NCBI RefSeq assembly: GCF_002078875.1
Contig: NC_034410.1
Span: forward strand, 99,326,871 to 99,390,870
Length of the DNA: 64,000 bases
From: Numida meleagris
Taxonomy: Eukaryota > Chordata > Aves > Galliformes > Numididae
Direction of reading: 5' to 3'
Shown: one piece after another, positions 39,025 through 50,105 of the stretch
How the letters are laid out: the number at the start of each line of letters is the position of its first letter
Position numbering within the stretch: the first letter of the stretch is position 1
Position numbers and translations under genes: made by a program
The notes under the pieces: model-generated
Seen by the model: the letters and a program-made list of their open reading frames with translations, nothing else
What the model was told of the DNA's origin: nothing
The model's database searches: none

Positions 39025-42000
39025 GTGCTCTGTAAAGTAATACGGAAAACTACTCTATATTACAACAAAATGTGAGTTTATACACACACTTGCTATTCAG
39101 AAAAAGTTATTTCTGATTAACTCCATGCCTAAACAATTTTAATGACAAATGAGCCTGCTTTGACTCGACTCTCCAGTCAGATGAGTTTGAGTACAGAACT
39201 TCACTCCTTGATCCATGTCCAAGAATGCATTTATTGGGAATTACAGTGCCCTTTAAATTCACTTCCTGATGTGAATTAAACAAACTTTCAAGTGCAAAAC
39301 CACTCGAACGTCCCCTATGTGAAGATTTCTCTATCTTTTCCACGCACCCTGTGATCCTGCAATGTTCTCTATCAGAACCCCTATACCCACCTCCGGCACT
39401 GGATGGCCACGATCCGCTTTTGTCCAGGACACAACATCTTCCTGCACCCACCCAGTGCTCAGACCTGGGCTGCACAAGGACAGCTCCAGGGTTTTGTCTT
39501 TTCTCTTAGGGAGTGTTCTTTTTGTTCTTCCAGCGCCTTTGCACTGAAAATCACCCGGTGAATTGCTGGCAGGTCCTTCAGGTTGCCATATCACTCATTG
39601 CTAGGTTCTTGAAAAGTGCCTGGAGAAACCCGATGCACCAAATCCGTTTTGCTGTTGTACTTCAGCCACTGGGAGGGCTCAGGCAGCTCAGGCGCTGAGC
39701 AAACAGCTGCAGCCAGAGCACTGTTTTGTTGTCATTTCTGCACAGGAGTGGTGGGAGCTTGCATCATTTCCAGTAACGGAGTGCCTGGGGATCTTTTATG
39801 ACTTGCACACTTTGCTTCTCCGGAGCTGTACAGTGCGTGCTGCATGACTCCAGGAAACCGAGGATTTGTTTTGACTTGCTGAAACAACGTTTGCTGTTTC
39901 TCTTTACAATTTCACCGTATGACTTGTCAGTCCTCTCCCTCTCTTAATAACTTCACATTTAATTAGCTGAGTGCAAACATCTTTCACTGCAGCGTGGATT
40001 AGGCTCCTCACTGAGTGCACTTACCAGCAGAATGAAAGACATCTCAATCAGGGGGTTCTGTATTTGTCCTGGACTGACCAGAGCAGCCGGTAGCTGTCAA
40101 CAGTTGCTGTTGACTCTCTTTCCCTTCAAGGATGATCAGTGACATGGGGACCAATCTTGCTGGGGCTTTCTTTTTGTTTTACAGTCTCTTTCTCCCCATT
40201 AAGAGCACGTTTGGAGTGTGTTTCATTATCCACTAAGTGGGAAAAGTGACACCTGTGTGCCTTGCAAGGATGTCCTGAAGGTGCTGCTGTCTGCCCAGGA
40301 GTTCCACGATGCCTTACCCAGCATATTTTAAATGGGGCATGTTATACATTGCTGAATTGCAAGGTAGCATGGCACACAAACCTCTATTAGACAAGTTTGG
40401 AACAGGCTTGCCAAAGCATTACCTGGATATATGAGTGTATCTATATGCTTTGAATTCTTCATGGTAAATTTCAGTTTGCATCTCCTCCATTCGGAGAAAA
40501 TTTCTGCAGACCACGAGCCACTTAGGTCATATCTGAGATCCCATTGCCTCAGCAGCAGCCTCCACAATTCTCTGTAAGTCCACTTGTGCTGCAGCAAGAG
40601 CAGCCAATTCCCCCAGGTATCCACAGTCCCAACAAATGCTTTTTGTCAGCATCAAAACCAATGAACAACTGTGCAGAATTCACATTCCTCTTTGAAAATT
40701 TGTCATCCTTCCTGTTAGTTCCATAGATTTTTCTTGTCATAAGCAGTTTTTAAAAGCACCTTTAGCCCCTAAAAACTTCACTTCCTGGTAGTTAAAATTT
40801 GACAAGTTCATTTTCATCTGTCTTTTCTCTCCAAGATGCTGTGGTTTCTGTTTGATTCTTCAGAAGTGAATCATACTTTCAAAACACTCACTACCTTAGC
40901 AAAATGCTCTTTTTCCATTAGCATTTAAAGGGTTTAACATGGGTTCAGACATGCTATCAGAAACTTAGACTAGAGTTCTTAAAAAAATCCCATGTGATTT
41001 CATGCCCTGGAAACACCTTTTACACTGCAGCTATTCCTGCAGCTATCGAGAGATATGAGGCGTATGGATCTGAGCTAGTCAAATTAATGCCATAATGGCT
41101 TCAGGCTCTACAGGCACATACAGTGCAAACAGGGAGCAGAACAGCTGTAGCAGACTTACCTTTCATGTGGGTGGCATAGACGTCTGCCAGTTAAAATGAA
41201 TCATTTCTTGCCATATGATTATTGTTAATAAGAATTCACGTTACCATGTTTGTGTCTGAACTTTGCACAGGTTAATGCCTGCATTTATTTGCTTAAAAAA
41301 TAGAGCATATCATGATTGTTTTTCATTCTTCATGGACTTTCCTTCTTCGTTTGAAAGCATTCCAGGACTTCAGCAAAGCAGAGCTGCCAACTATCCCATA
41401 AAGGAGTATGTTTTTATCTCCATGCAGAGCATTCTGCATGTAATTCTGTATACATCAGCCAATAGTTTCTAATTTGGGAATGTCAGGATAAGCTTCAGCA
41501 TCCATATAGAAGCACTTACAATGAGAGCACGACCATCATGTGAAAAGGAGTCCTCATAGACTTTTGAAGTCTTTTCTTGTTGCAAACAATTATTGTTATG
41601 CTTTCCTTTAAGAAGTTCCACTAACTAACAGGCTTCAGACACTGACTACATTACATTAATTCCTTTTGTGTAAAATCAAGCATTTTTCAAAAATACATAC
41701 GTATATTTTTTATGAGAAATAAGAGCAGCAAAATGTTATCTTAAAAATGCCCTCCACGGCTTACAAGACATTTTAAAACATCTGAAAAGGCTGTACAAAA
41801 ATTGAGTCAGTTCACAGCAAGAAATACACAAGTTCAAGCATGATGAGCGTCAAGTCTTTGACCTTGGATGGCTTTACAATCTTTCTCTGAACAAAGAAAT
41901 GTAGCTTAAAAATTATTTAATAATAAAAGTGTAAGTAAATACAGTGGGGCAGGGTGGAGAAAGAGAAGACAATTACAATAAAATTACATGAAGTAGAGAT

Positions 42001-42402
42001 TAGCTGGGTTAAGCTGTTGGAGTCTGATCCTTGTGAGTCCTGCCTGGAAATTATGACCATAGCAAATGTTTTGGTGGAATGACTTGCTCACCCACTGGAC
42101 TTAGAAGTGGTAGCAGAAAACATGTTGGAGAACACGATCCTAAAAGATTGAGGAGCTTGGAACTTGGCAAGTAGATCTTTTCTTTCCCTCTGCTGGCAGC
42201 TCTGCCATTCACATCAGTACAAATGGAGGATACTGATAAGTGAGGTATTTCCCTAGCGCAGTTATCGGAGCTTTTGGGGTTTCTTTGGCTAACAGCATTC
42301 TCCTTACCTCTGCTCTGTCCATGTTCATGGTGTCTTAAGATGATATTTGCGTACATTTTCCCTGCAATGTCAATAAGTCAAGAACTTTCATGTTTTCTCC
42401 AG

Positions 42403-42776
42403 TGTCATCCTGCATTACCACCTATAAGAAGACACCGCCTCCAGTCCCACCGAGAACTACCACCAAACCATTTATTTCTATCACAGCCCAGAGCAGCACA
42501 GAGTCTGCCCAAGATGCATATATGGATGGCCATGGACAGAGGGGAGATATCATCAGTCAGTCTGGACTGAGCAACTCCACCGAGAGCTTGGACAGTATGA
42601 AGGCACTAACTGCAGCTATTGAAGCTGCTAACGCGCAGATCCATGGCCCAGCAAGCCAACACGTGGGGAACAACACTGCCACCGTCACCACCACCACAAC
42701 CATCGCCACCGTTGCAGTAGAAGATAGAAAGAAGGACCACTTCAAGAAAAACAGATGCTTATCTATTGGAATACAG
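42403..42776 (+). CDS. DLGAP1: DLGAP1 internal coding exon (374 nt, proline-rich and Thr/Ser-rich middle region)
   Basis: This exon encodes 125 residues of DLGAP1 (GKAP/SAPAP1), the scaffold that links PSD-95 guanylate-kinase domains to Shank in excitatory postsynapses. It starts after AG at 42401-42402 with the last two bases of a Val codon and ends before GTACAG at 42777, in phase 0. Visible features are SSCITTYKKTPPPVPPR (proline-rich, SH3-ligand-like) at the N-terminal end, a Ser-rich SQSGLSNSTESLDS segment, an AAIEAANAQIHGP stretch, a Thr run and KNRCLSIGIQ at the C-terminal end. SIGIQ is the first half of a dynein-light-chain-type motif completed by the next exon. The ATG at 42390 is intronic and not a start. 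DLGAP1 is preferred over DLGAP2-4 because the AAIEAANAQIHGP and Thr-run segments match my memory of DLGAP1 only. Confidence 0.95.
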
Positions 42777-45323
42777 GTACAGTACAGGATTTAGATTATA
42801 TGCATGCCATTGTTTTGGATTTCTACATTTGTTTTACTGCTTGTTACAAAATGTTTTGTCTGTTTTTTCTTCTTTTTCTGTCAGGTGCCTATTAGAATTT
42901 CCAGCAGCTTAATCATGCCACATGGTACTAATGATGTTTTACTAATTTATCATAAAAACATCAGATGTGAGGATTTAAGTCTCCTTGCAGCTTGTTATTC
43001 AGCTCTGTTAAATTACACACATGAGCACTAATCTATGAATCATAACACAGCGGGGGTCAGAAAGGCATGAATTAAATCATTGAAAGGGAATGTGTAAAAC
43101 AATGATTTACATTACACTATCACCCAAAAAATATTTTCATCCAGCCTCACTGAATTAATTGTCACTGCTTATTCATGCATTTCGTAATGACGGGTGGCCA
43201 CTCGAATGAGGCAGCATTGTTCCTATCCCAGCCTCAAGAGCAGAGGATAAGTTCCTTCTGATTTGCCCTTGTTAAGGAAAATTACATTTTGTTACCTCTG
43301 GTGGAATGAAACAAGAAAACTACCCCTGCCAAAGTTCACTTCTATTTACAGAAAGGAGAGGAGCAAATAAACTAGACCAATTTAATCTGCTATCTTAATT
43401 AATCTTTCCCATTATCCCCCCAAAAGAATGTGCATAGAAGGCCAACTATCTGCTTGCAGGATTAGCTCTTGCAACAAAGTACTTGAACTTGCAATCAACT
43501 GAAAATCAGTGCAGGTTTTGATGGGAGATGAATCCCAAGCAAACAGAATAGAAATCCACAGCTTATCAGCATTCCCAAGAAAACATGATTTTTTTCCCTG
43601 CAGATGGAGGTTGTGTTTACAACCTCCTCTGTGCCTGGACAAGCTTATCTGATTAGCAAAGCCTAAGAACTTACCGTGAAATCTCTGCATCTGCCTGACA
43701 AGATAGGAGGTGCTGAGCATGCCATCCCAGGGGCAGCTGCCAGACAAGCGGTGACTTTACTCACCTTGTGCTTCTTCTTGGAAGGCCAAGAGTTACTACA
43801 GCCCATGGGTTCCATTTACTGCCTTTCTTGTACTCTGCTTCACAACTGTTTGTTCTGGATATATTCTCAAAGAAGGGATATGTTTAGTGTTAAACACAGG
43901 AGCAAGACCCAGGTGGGACAGGGATAATGGAACACTCTACTACTTATTGCCAAACCCAGTCAAGGCTAAGGTGCTGTTTTATTGTTGTGATCCCTCCTTT
44001 CACTGAATAAACCCGCAGCAACAAAGACCTTTGCAGACAAAGTAATGGGTAGAAAGAAATAATGTCCATGTTTGCAGTAGTCCATGTGAACAGCAGTAAT
44101 GTGAACCATGATTCCCAAGACACCATCTCCCATCTTCCTTTTCTGAAGGTAACATTGGTGCAAGTAAAGAACATGGCTTTTAGGATAAACAGGAACCCCA
44201 GTGTGCTGAAATCTGAGGAAAACAGAGGCCCAAATGCTGTTCAAGCCTCTGAAAATCTCCCTCTAAAACTGTAAGAATTACAGCTGACTAACTTAATCAC
44301 CATCCATATGCCAACTTCCCTCCACTGACTGCAATAGGAGCCAAGTTCAGGCTCACGCTGAGCTCAGGGCAGGTAAACACCTTCCTTATAATTTGGTCTA
44401 GAGCAGTGCAAGCCATATTATACAGGAGTTTGCTTCCTTCTATAATAAATAAACCCAAAATGCACTTCTGGTAAGAAGTCATGGTGTATGCCCTGCACCC
44501 CTCAGTTGCTCCTAGGTCACCAGCAGCCTTTGGTGTAAACCTGTTTAACAAACAAGCAAAGTAAAGCTATCAAAACAGTTACTTCTCTCTATCAGTTATG
44601 TAATTTAAGGTGGAATTATCACCCTAAAACCTCGGTATTTGATAATTACCTTATTTCACTGTCCTGCTCTGAAGCTCCCACCTCTCCATCTTTCCTGCCC
44701 AGAGCTGTTATATTTGCTCTCAACAGCAAGCTGGTAGGAGAGATGCTAGCTGCACCTAGGGTTCTTCTACACCTGGAGTCAGAGGGGGTTCGCTGTGGAC
44801 CAAAAATGCTGTGTGCTGGCATGTTTGGGTTGGTTTTTTGTTTTGGTGTGACTAACAATTCCATATGTAGCATTAGGACTTAACAGCTACAGTGACTGGA
44901 GCCAGAAGGACACTACCACTTAAAGTAAATATGCCATTTTGACATGACTTACCTATGTATGCATATACAGAGTAATGGATGAAAGCTACCAAATGGTGCA
45001 GTGCAGGAAGTGGATTTTCAGCTGCTCAGAGGCTCGCAAATCTCAGCATCCAGCTTCCATAAGATACTGGACAAATTCCACCTGCATTTCTCAGGCCTTA
45101 TGTCATCTTAACAGAGATGCCTTACAGATTAACAAGAATGATGAATATTCATGAATAACATCAAAAAATGGGCATACCAATGATAAACCGTCCAACTGGA
45201 TGAAAGTAGCTATGGTACAGGCCATATGTGCAGACACTTAGTAGTGATCATGAATAGAAATTGTAAGTATCCAGGTGATGTCTTGGCCAAAATATATTCT
45301 AATGAGTTGCTTATTTTTTTAAG
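42777..45323 (+). other. DLGAP1: DLGAP1 intron, 2547 bp
   Basis: Bounded by donor GTACAG and by an acceptor with a T-rich tract ending TTTTTTTAAG. No CR1 or other repeat was recognised in it. The first few hundred bases (about 42885-43215) are unusually rich in TAAT/ATTA motifs and look like conserved non-coding sequence. Open frames within it, such as one at 42804-43031, are intronic. Confidence 0.88.
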
Positions 45324-45415
45324 GTTGATGGTGCTGAAGAATCTGCCAAACCAGGTGAAAATAAAGCAACCAGTAAGTTCCAGTCCATAGGAGTTCAAGT
45401 TGAGGAGGAGAAGTG
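45324..45415 (+). CDS. DLGAP1: DLGAP1 internal coding exon (92 nt, dynein-light-chain-binding region)
   Basis: This short exon joins in phase 0 to the previous exon and ends in phase 2. It encodes VDGAEESAKPGENKATSK, then FQSIGVQVEEEK and the first two bases of a Cys codon. Joined to the upstream exon it completes SIGIQ|VD and adds a second, similar SIGVQVE motif. The GKAP region containing these repeats is known to bind dynein light chain (DYNLL), and the match of individual motifs here is inference. The donor is GTGAGT at 45416. The exon length is not a multiple of three, so skipping would break the frame. A perfect GTAAGT lies inside the exon at 45373-45378 and could act as a cryptic donor. 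Confidence 0.93.
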
Positions 45416-46142
45416 GTGAGTAAAAGTTAATACTGTTTTTCTAAAGCAAGCAGTTGTGCTACAGCTAATTTCTATGAGTCCCAGTTCCTGCACGCATGGC
45501 AATATGAATGTGTGAGTCATTAGGTCATTGGGCTCTTGTTGCTCAGAGGGGAGAGCTGAAGTTTGATTCACACCTGGCCAGGACATGGTGCAGGGCACAT
45601 TGCTCTGCAGTGGGAAGAAGGCTGTCCTTGCAGCCTCTCTTGAGAAAAATCTGGATGTAGGAAATCTGAGTTAACCACACCTGGACCCTCAACCCTCTGA
45701 CTCGCTGACTGTAGCATCGGTTAGAGGAGACATAAGCTTTTACACTATTTGTTTTAGGGGGGTGGGATATGTTTGCTAAAAATACTCAAAAAATAACACA
45801 TTATCTACAGTAACTTAAATTTAGCAAAATCTCTCTGTGGAGTAGCAGAGTGTTTTCCTACAGTTTCAAAAGGCTAAGGTGATTTCACTAAAAAGAAACG
45901 TGATGTGCAACAACCCTGTCAGACTGTTACCAAGTTTGTCATTAACCTGCTAAAACATCTCCTTCTGGCAGACTTTTCTTTATGCCTGAGACCTTAGCCC
46001 CATTTACCCACAGCTCTTTTAGCACTAGATAAATGAGCATATTAGAATAGATGCTGAAGGACCATATCCCTTCAGCCTTAACACAAAGGCAGTAACTACC
46101 CCAAAAGGCCAACTCTCCCCCACCTCCCTCCACCCACAAAAT

Positions 46143-46190
46143 AAAAAAAAAAAAGGGGGGGGGAAAGGGGAGGAATAAAAGGAATGGAAA
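46143..46190. repeat. Purine tract A12-G9 with G-quadruplex potential
   Basis: Twelve A, then nine G (46155-46163), AAA, GGGG, A, GG and more A/G. It is preceded by a C/T-rich stretch. The G-runs with short loops on the + strand fit a possible G-quadruplex. Confidence 0.8.
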
Positions 46191-48217
46191 GGAAATAAAG
46201 AGATGGCTGTTTTTAAATACCTTATTTCCAAAGTCCTCTCTCTATTGCTGCTTCCTCCAGTGAAAAAGGTAAGATTTGCCTGCGAGGGTCTGCCCTGAGG
46301 AAGCATTATCTCTTCGTTGCCTGGTGGCAGCTGTGTTTTGGGGGGATTTCTTGCAGATCAGGCTGAGGTTGCTGCTGTTGAGAGCAGATGGACAAGCAGC
46401 AATCCATCATGGACTTTCAGAAGTGAACAGGCTGGTAAAGGACAGCCCTTAATCCTCGGAAAATGAGTGTACTCAGGAAACAAAGGGTTTATCATCACAA
46501 TTTGGCACTCATATTCTTTTTTTTATTATTTATTTCTTTTTTAAGCACAGCAAAGCACAATGTATTGATTATCTGTTACAGGAGTAGAACTGTAAATACA
46601 GTGCCTTCTTCCCTGCCCCTGCACCGAAACATCTGTAGAACCTCAGAAAAGCCCTACTGATGAATCCATGGCAGAAGTTAAAAAAAACCTTTCAGGATTC
46701 AGAAATATTAAATAAACATCAAATAAAATGAGAAGAATGACACAGCAAAAAAGATAACTAACAGTAAATTGATCATGTTTCTGGGCCAATCTAAGCTATT
46801 AAGTGTGCTGTAGTCTGCACTAGGAAAGCTCTTTGCTTAATGCACCAGAAGACTACTGTAAAAAATTTGTTTCACTCCTTAGCTTCCTGCTCTTTCGTCC
46901 CCCTTTCCCTCACGTTACATGACAGCTGTTCTCACTCTAAAGAGTCTTACCTCCTCACGCCCTTTTAAATATTCCTGCTTCTGTGTTTCGACCAAGCAAG
47001 CAAAAGTTTTTGCCTCCATGTTGATCCAAGTGGCTAAAAACCAGAGCATCACTGGAGCAGAGCTATCCTTTCCATCTTCCACTTCAGATCAGACCTTTCA
47101 TTAGCCCTTCACTCTCTGCAGCCTGGGCTTCCTGCCAAGACAAATGACTCTGGATCCTCCTCTTGCACTGCTCAAGGGATAAATGTACCTAACGCTCCCT
47201 GACCACATTACAACTTGATCCATCACTTATCTTATCCTCAGTTCTTTATACTGCCTGCACTCAACTCTCCTTTTCATACCCATTCCCTAAATGTAACTCT
47301 AAGCTTTCTGGATTTTACAGAGTACCATTCTCAAGTCCTTCTCTTAGGGAAGGAGGAAAAAAAAAGTATACATTTCTTTCAACAATGACCTCATGATCTT
47401 CCTGCTGTTACTCTCTTATCTCTCACCTGACCTCCCTCATGGTGCTAACAAAACCCCAGATGACATATTCCTTCCCTTTCTTCACATGACCCATCCCTTC
47501 CAGAGACAAGTTTGAAAAGTATTGCTAATGCCGCTGACCTCTTCAGCTCAAACCTCTTCAGTTTGTCCTTTCTCTCTACGTTTGAGCCTTTCTTGACCTC
47601 AGGGGACCACCTTTCCTTCCTCACCTACAGAAGATGATCGAATTGTTGGAAGTTAACCAGTTCTACTGAACCAGAGAAGGAGAAGCCACATATTGTGCCA
47701 GGCCAACTAGGACACATCTTTATTGAATAAAGGGCATGTCCTTTCTTACTTAGTCCCATAATTCTGTAACTACTTTCAGTTTCTTACATTTTACCATGTG
47801 TGCCTCTAGATTTCCTCCCATTACATCGTCACCCAAAAATTATCTTACTGATTGCTCCTAGTCATATTGTCAGCTGGTTATTGTACTTGGTCTGCCCTCA
47901 CAAGAATTTCTCAATGCTGACACAATGGTAGATTATGGACTAAGGACATTGCCACAGGAGCCTAAGACCATGGGCACATGTATGCATACTCCTCCTCCAT
48001 CTTCTCTAGCTTCTGTGGTGATAAGGGAAGCTCTCCCCACCTTTTGGCGTAGTGTAATGTCTGGTATATGGTCTACCAAACCATATAACATGAAATGGCT
48101 TGAAGTGGTGATGTGTTAGTATTAGAAAAAATATGCTCTTCTGTATTCTTCAAGGAACAACAAACACTTTCTCTTTTTTCATTTAGTTTTTTGGGTTTGA
48201 TGACTTATTATCCTGAC

Positions 48218-48232
48218 AAAAAAAAAAAAAAA
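48218..48232. repeat. Poly(A) run, 15 bases
   Basis: Uninterrupted A15 with no recognisable element upstream. Confidence 0.93.
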
Positions 48233-49234
48233 GAAAACTCAGGTTTGAGGGTCTCCCCTGCACAACCAGCCAGTCGTATGCTCTAACTCAAACAACTTAA
48301 CTCCTCAGTTTCTAGAACATAACCTTCAAAACTCTATGTTAGCTAAGCTGAGCTGGGACTGAGATTTCCTCGATTTTGGTCTGCAGCATTTTCTGGCTTC
48401 ATGCATTCTCCACAGTGGAAACCATTCCATTGAGAAATTCTAGGGTAACATGAAACAATAATAGAGGATTAGTTTCCCTGTTAAGACTCTTAGCAATGAA
48501 AAAAAGATTATGTCAGTGGGAGAGGGGGAGGGAGAGAGCAAAGAACTTAAGATCATGTACCTTGAAAATGTATGGCCGAAGATCCTGCCATCAAAAGACC
48601 TCCATGTCAGGGCTGCTGTACATGCTAAGTCCCCTGATTGCTCTGATCTGCTGATGGTGGCTGCAGCCGTAACAGAGAAACACACAGCAAGAGTCAGCCA
48701 ATAGGTAAAGCGAGGCAAGTCTAATCTAATGTATGAGAGGCTGATACTTGCCATGCATCAGTTGGTTTGGAATCTGCATCTGTTCTGGGGTTTTGTTTTT
48801 TGTTTGTTTCTTTAGGAAAGAAAGAAGTTCTCTGAGTTGAAATGTAAACATGTTTTTCAAAAGAACATTTAGGAGTAGAGAGTCAAATGCTAACAGGTGA
48901 CCCTGTTGTTGCCATTCAAAACACATCTACTGTTGCTCTCCATACTGGTTTATCCAGTCTGAGGTTTCATGGCTTTCTGCACTCCAGGCCAGGTATCTGC
49001 TGTAGTTCTCTGAAGCTGTAATTATTACACCTTGTGCCTCCAAGGCACAACTGAATACAAAAGGGCCAAGCCTGAAAGCAGAGGAAGAAGGAAGTCTCTG
49101 TTAAAAACAATTACCAGCAATTTCTGAGCTTTTTTGTTTTGTTTTGTTTTAGGTAGAGCCATGAATGTTTTGTGTGCGTAGAAACAATGAAAACTTAAGC
49201 TCAACTGCTCTCCTGTTTTAAATGAGAGCAAAGC

Positions 49235-49253
49235 AAAAAAAAAAAAAAAAAAA
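49235..49253. repeat. Poly(A) run, 19 bases
   Basis: Uninterrupted A19, the longest homopolymer noted in the window. Confidence 0.93.
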
Positions 49254-50088
49254 GACACATGGAACACAAATGGTATTTTGCAAGACTAAAACATCCTGGA
49301 AGTGAGTGAGGAAGCAATGTCAGAGGCTGAGATTACCATCTATTAGGCAGCTCGTATAGATGTGCTGGAGGTATGCAGATAGTGGTTGCCTTCCTTTATT
49401 TCCATGTCATTCAACATACATTTCCTTGGAAGTTTTCTTTTTTTATTTTGAACTGATGCTATATTCTATTGCCAAGTTGTTTTTCTTTTGAAGACAGATA
49501 GGTTACACAATCCAGTGCCAAGAATCTGTCAAGCAAGCCTGTAGCATACTATTATATAGATAAAACAAAAGCAAAAGAAAGTAGGTCATTACGTTTTATT
49601 TGTTGAGTAGAGTCTGGTTTTTGGTGGTACTAGCTTATATTGAGCCCCGTAAGAATACAGACCTGAAAGCTTTGAATTGTAGTGCCTCAAGCAATACGTT
49701 CTCTTGGCAAGTATACCTTGATGTTTCCATATTTGAGATTCAGCGTAGGCTGAAAATCCAGAGTGTTATCTGAAACTGTAAATGGTCATCTAAACCAGAA
49801 ATCAGAGTCTAGGACACTGCAGAAAGCAAAACTAGGAGTGATATGGGGATAGGGGTATGGAGAAGAATGAGGTTGGCTTAGGGGCATTGCTTTTCTCCAT
49901 TACTCTGGAAGGTGTGGAGGATGCTGTGTACCAATGCTTTGGCTCTTGGTGAACCTAGGCTAAGTGACTGAAAAGAAATCCTGTGTGAGCATGATGACTG
50001 TATGTCAGTGGGTGTGTGTATGCATGCAAGCATGCATTTCAGTGCAGATAAGGTATTTGTCAGGTTGGTGGCCAAATTAAAGCAGTTT

Positions 50089-50105
50089 AAAAAAAAAAAA
50101 AAAAA
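50089..50105. repeat. Poly(A) run, 17 bases
   Basis: Uninterrupted A17. No retrocopy body was recognised beside it. Confidence 0.93.

Larger units (their letters stand above)
1..42402 (+). other. DLGAP1: Large intron upstream of the first visible DLGAP1 exon (5' end outside window)
   Basis: This stretch precedes a clear splice acceptor (pyrimidine-rich tract, then AG at 42401-42402), and the protein frame is already mid-gene at that point, so it is read as intron. I found no further DLGAP1 coding exon, no RNA gene and no other recognisable protein gene on either strand. It contains CR1 LINE fragments (listed separately), homopolymer runs and otherwise unique AT-rich sequence. The long gaps 1-1001, 1401-3848, 4011-19065, 21091-25913, 29363-32819, 32926-35595, 35727-38925 and 39025-42402 hold nothing I can name. 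An alternative first exon or a non-coding transcript could be present and would not be visible by eye. Confidence 0.75.

Noticed and set aside
42390..42402. ATG at 42390 as the start of a short DLGAP1 isoform
   Set aside because: The ATG lies within the pyrimidine-rich acceptor region upstream of AG at 42401-42402, and homology begins only at the exon edge.
45525..45580. tRNA-derived sequence (loose A-box/B-box resemblance)
   Set aside because: The box spacing is wrong and no cloverleaf can be drawn. Probably chance.
49235..49253. Poly(A) runs (here and at 4377, 13831, 48218, 50089, 58411) as tails of processed pseudogenes
   Set aside because: No gene-like body or target-site duplication was recognised next to any of them.
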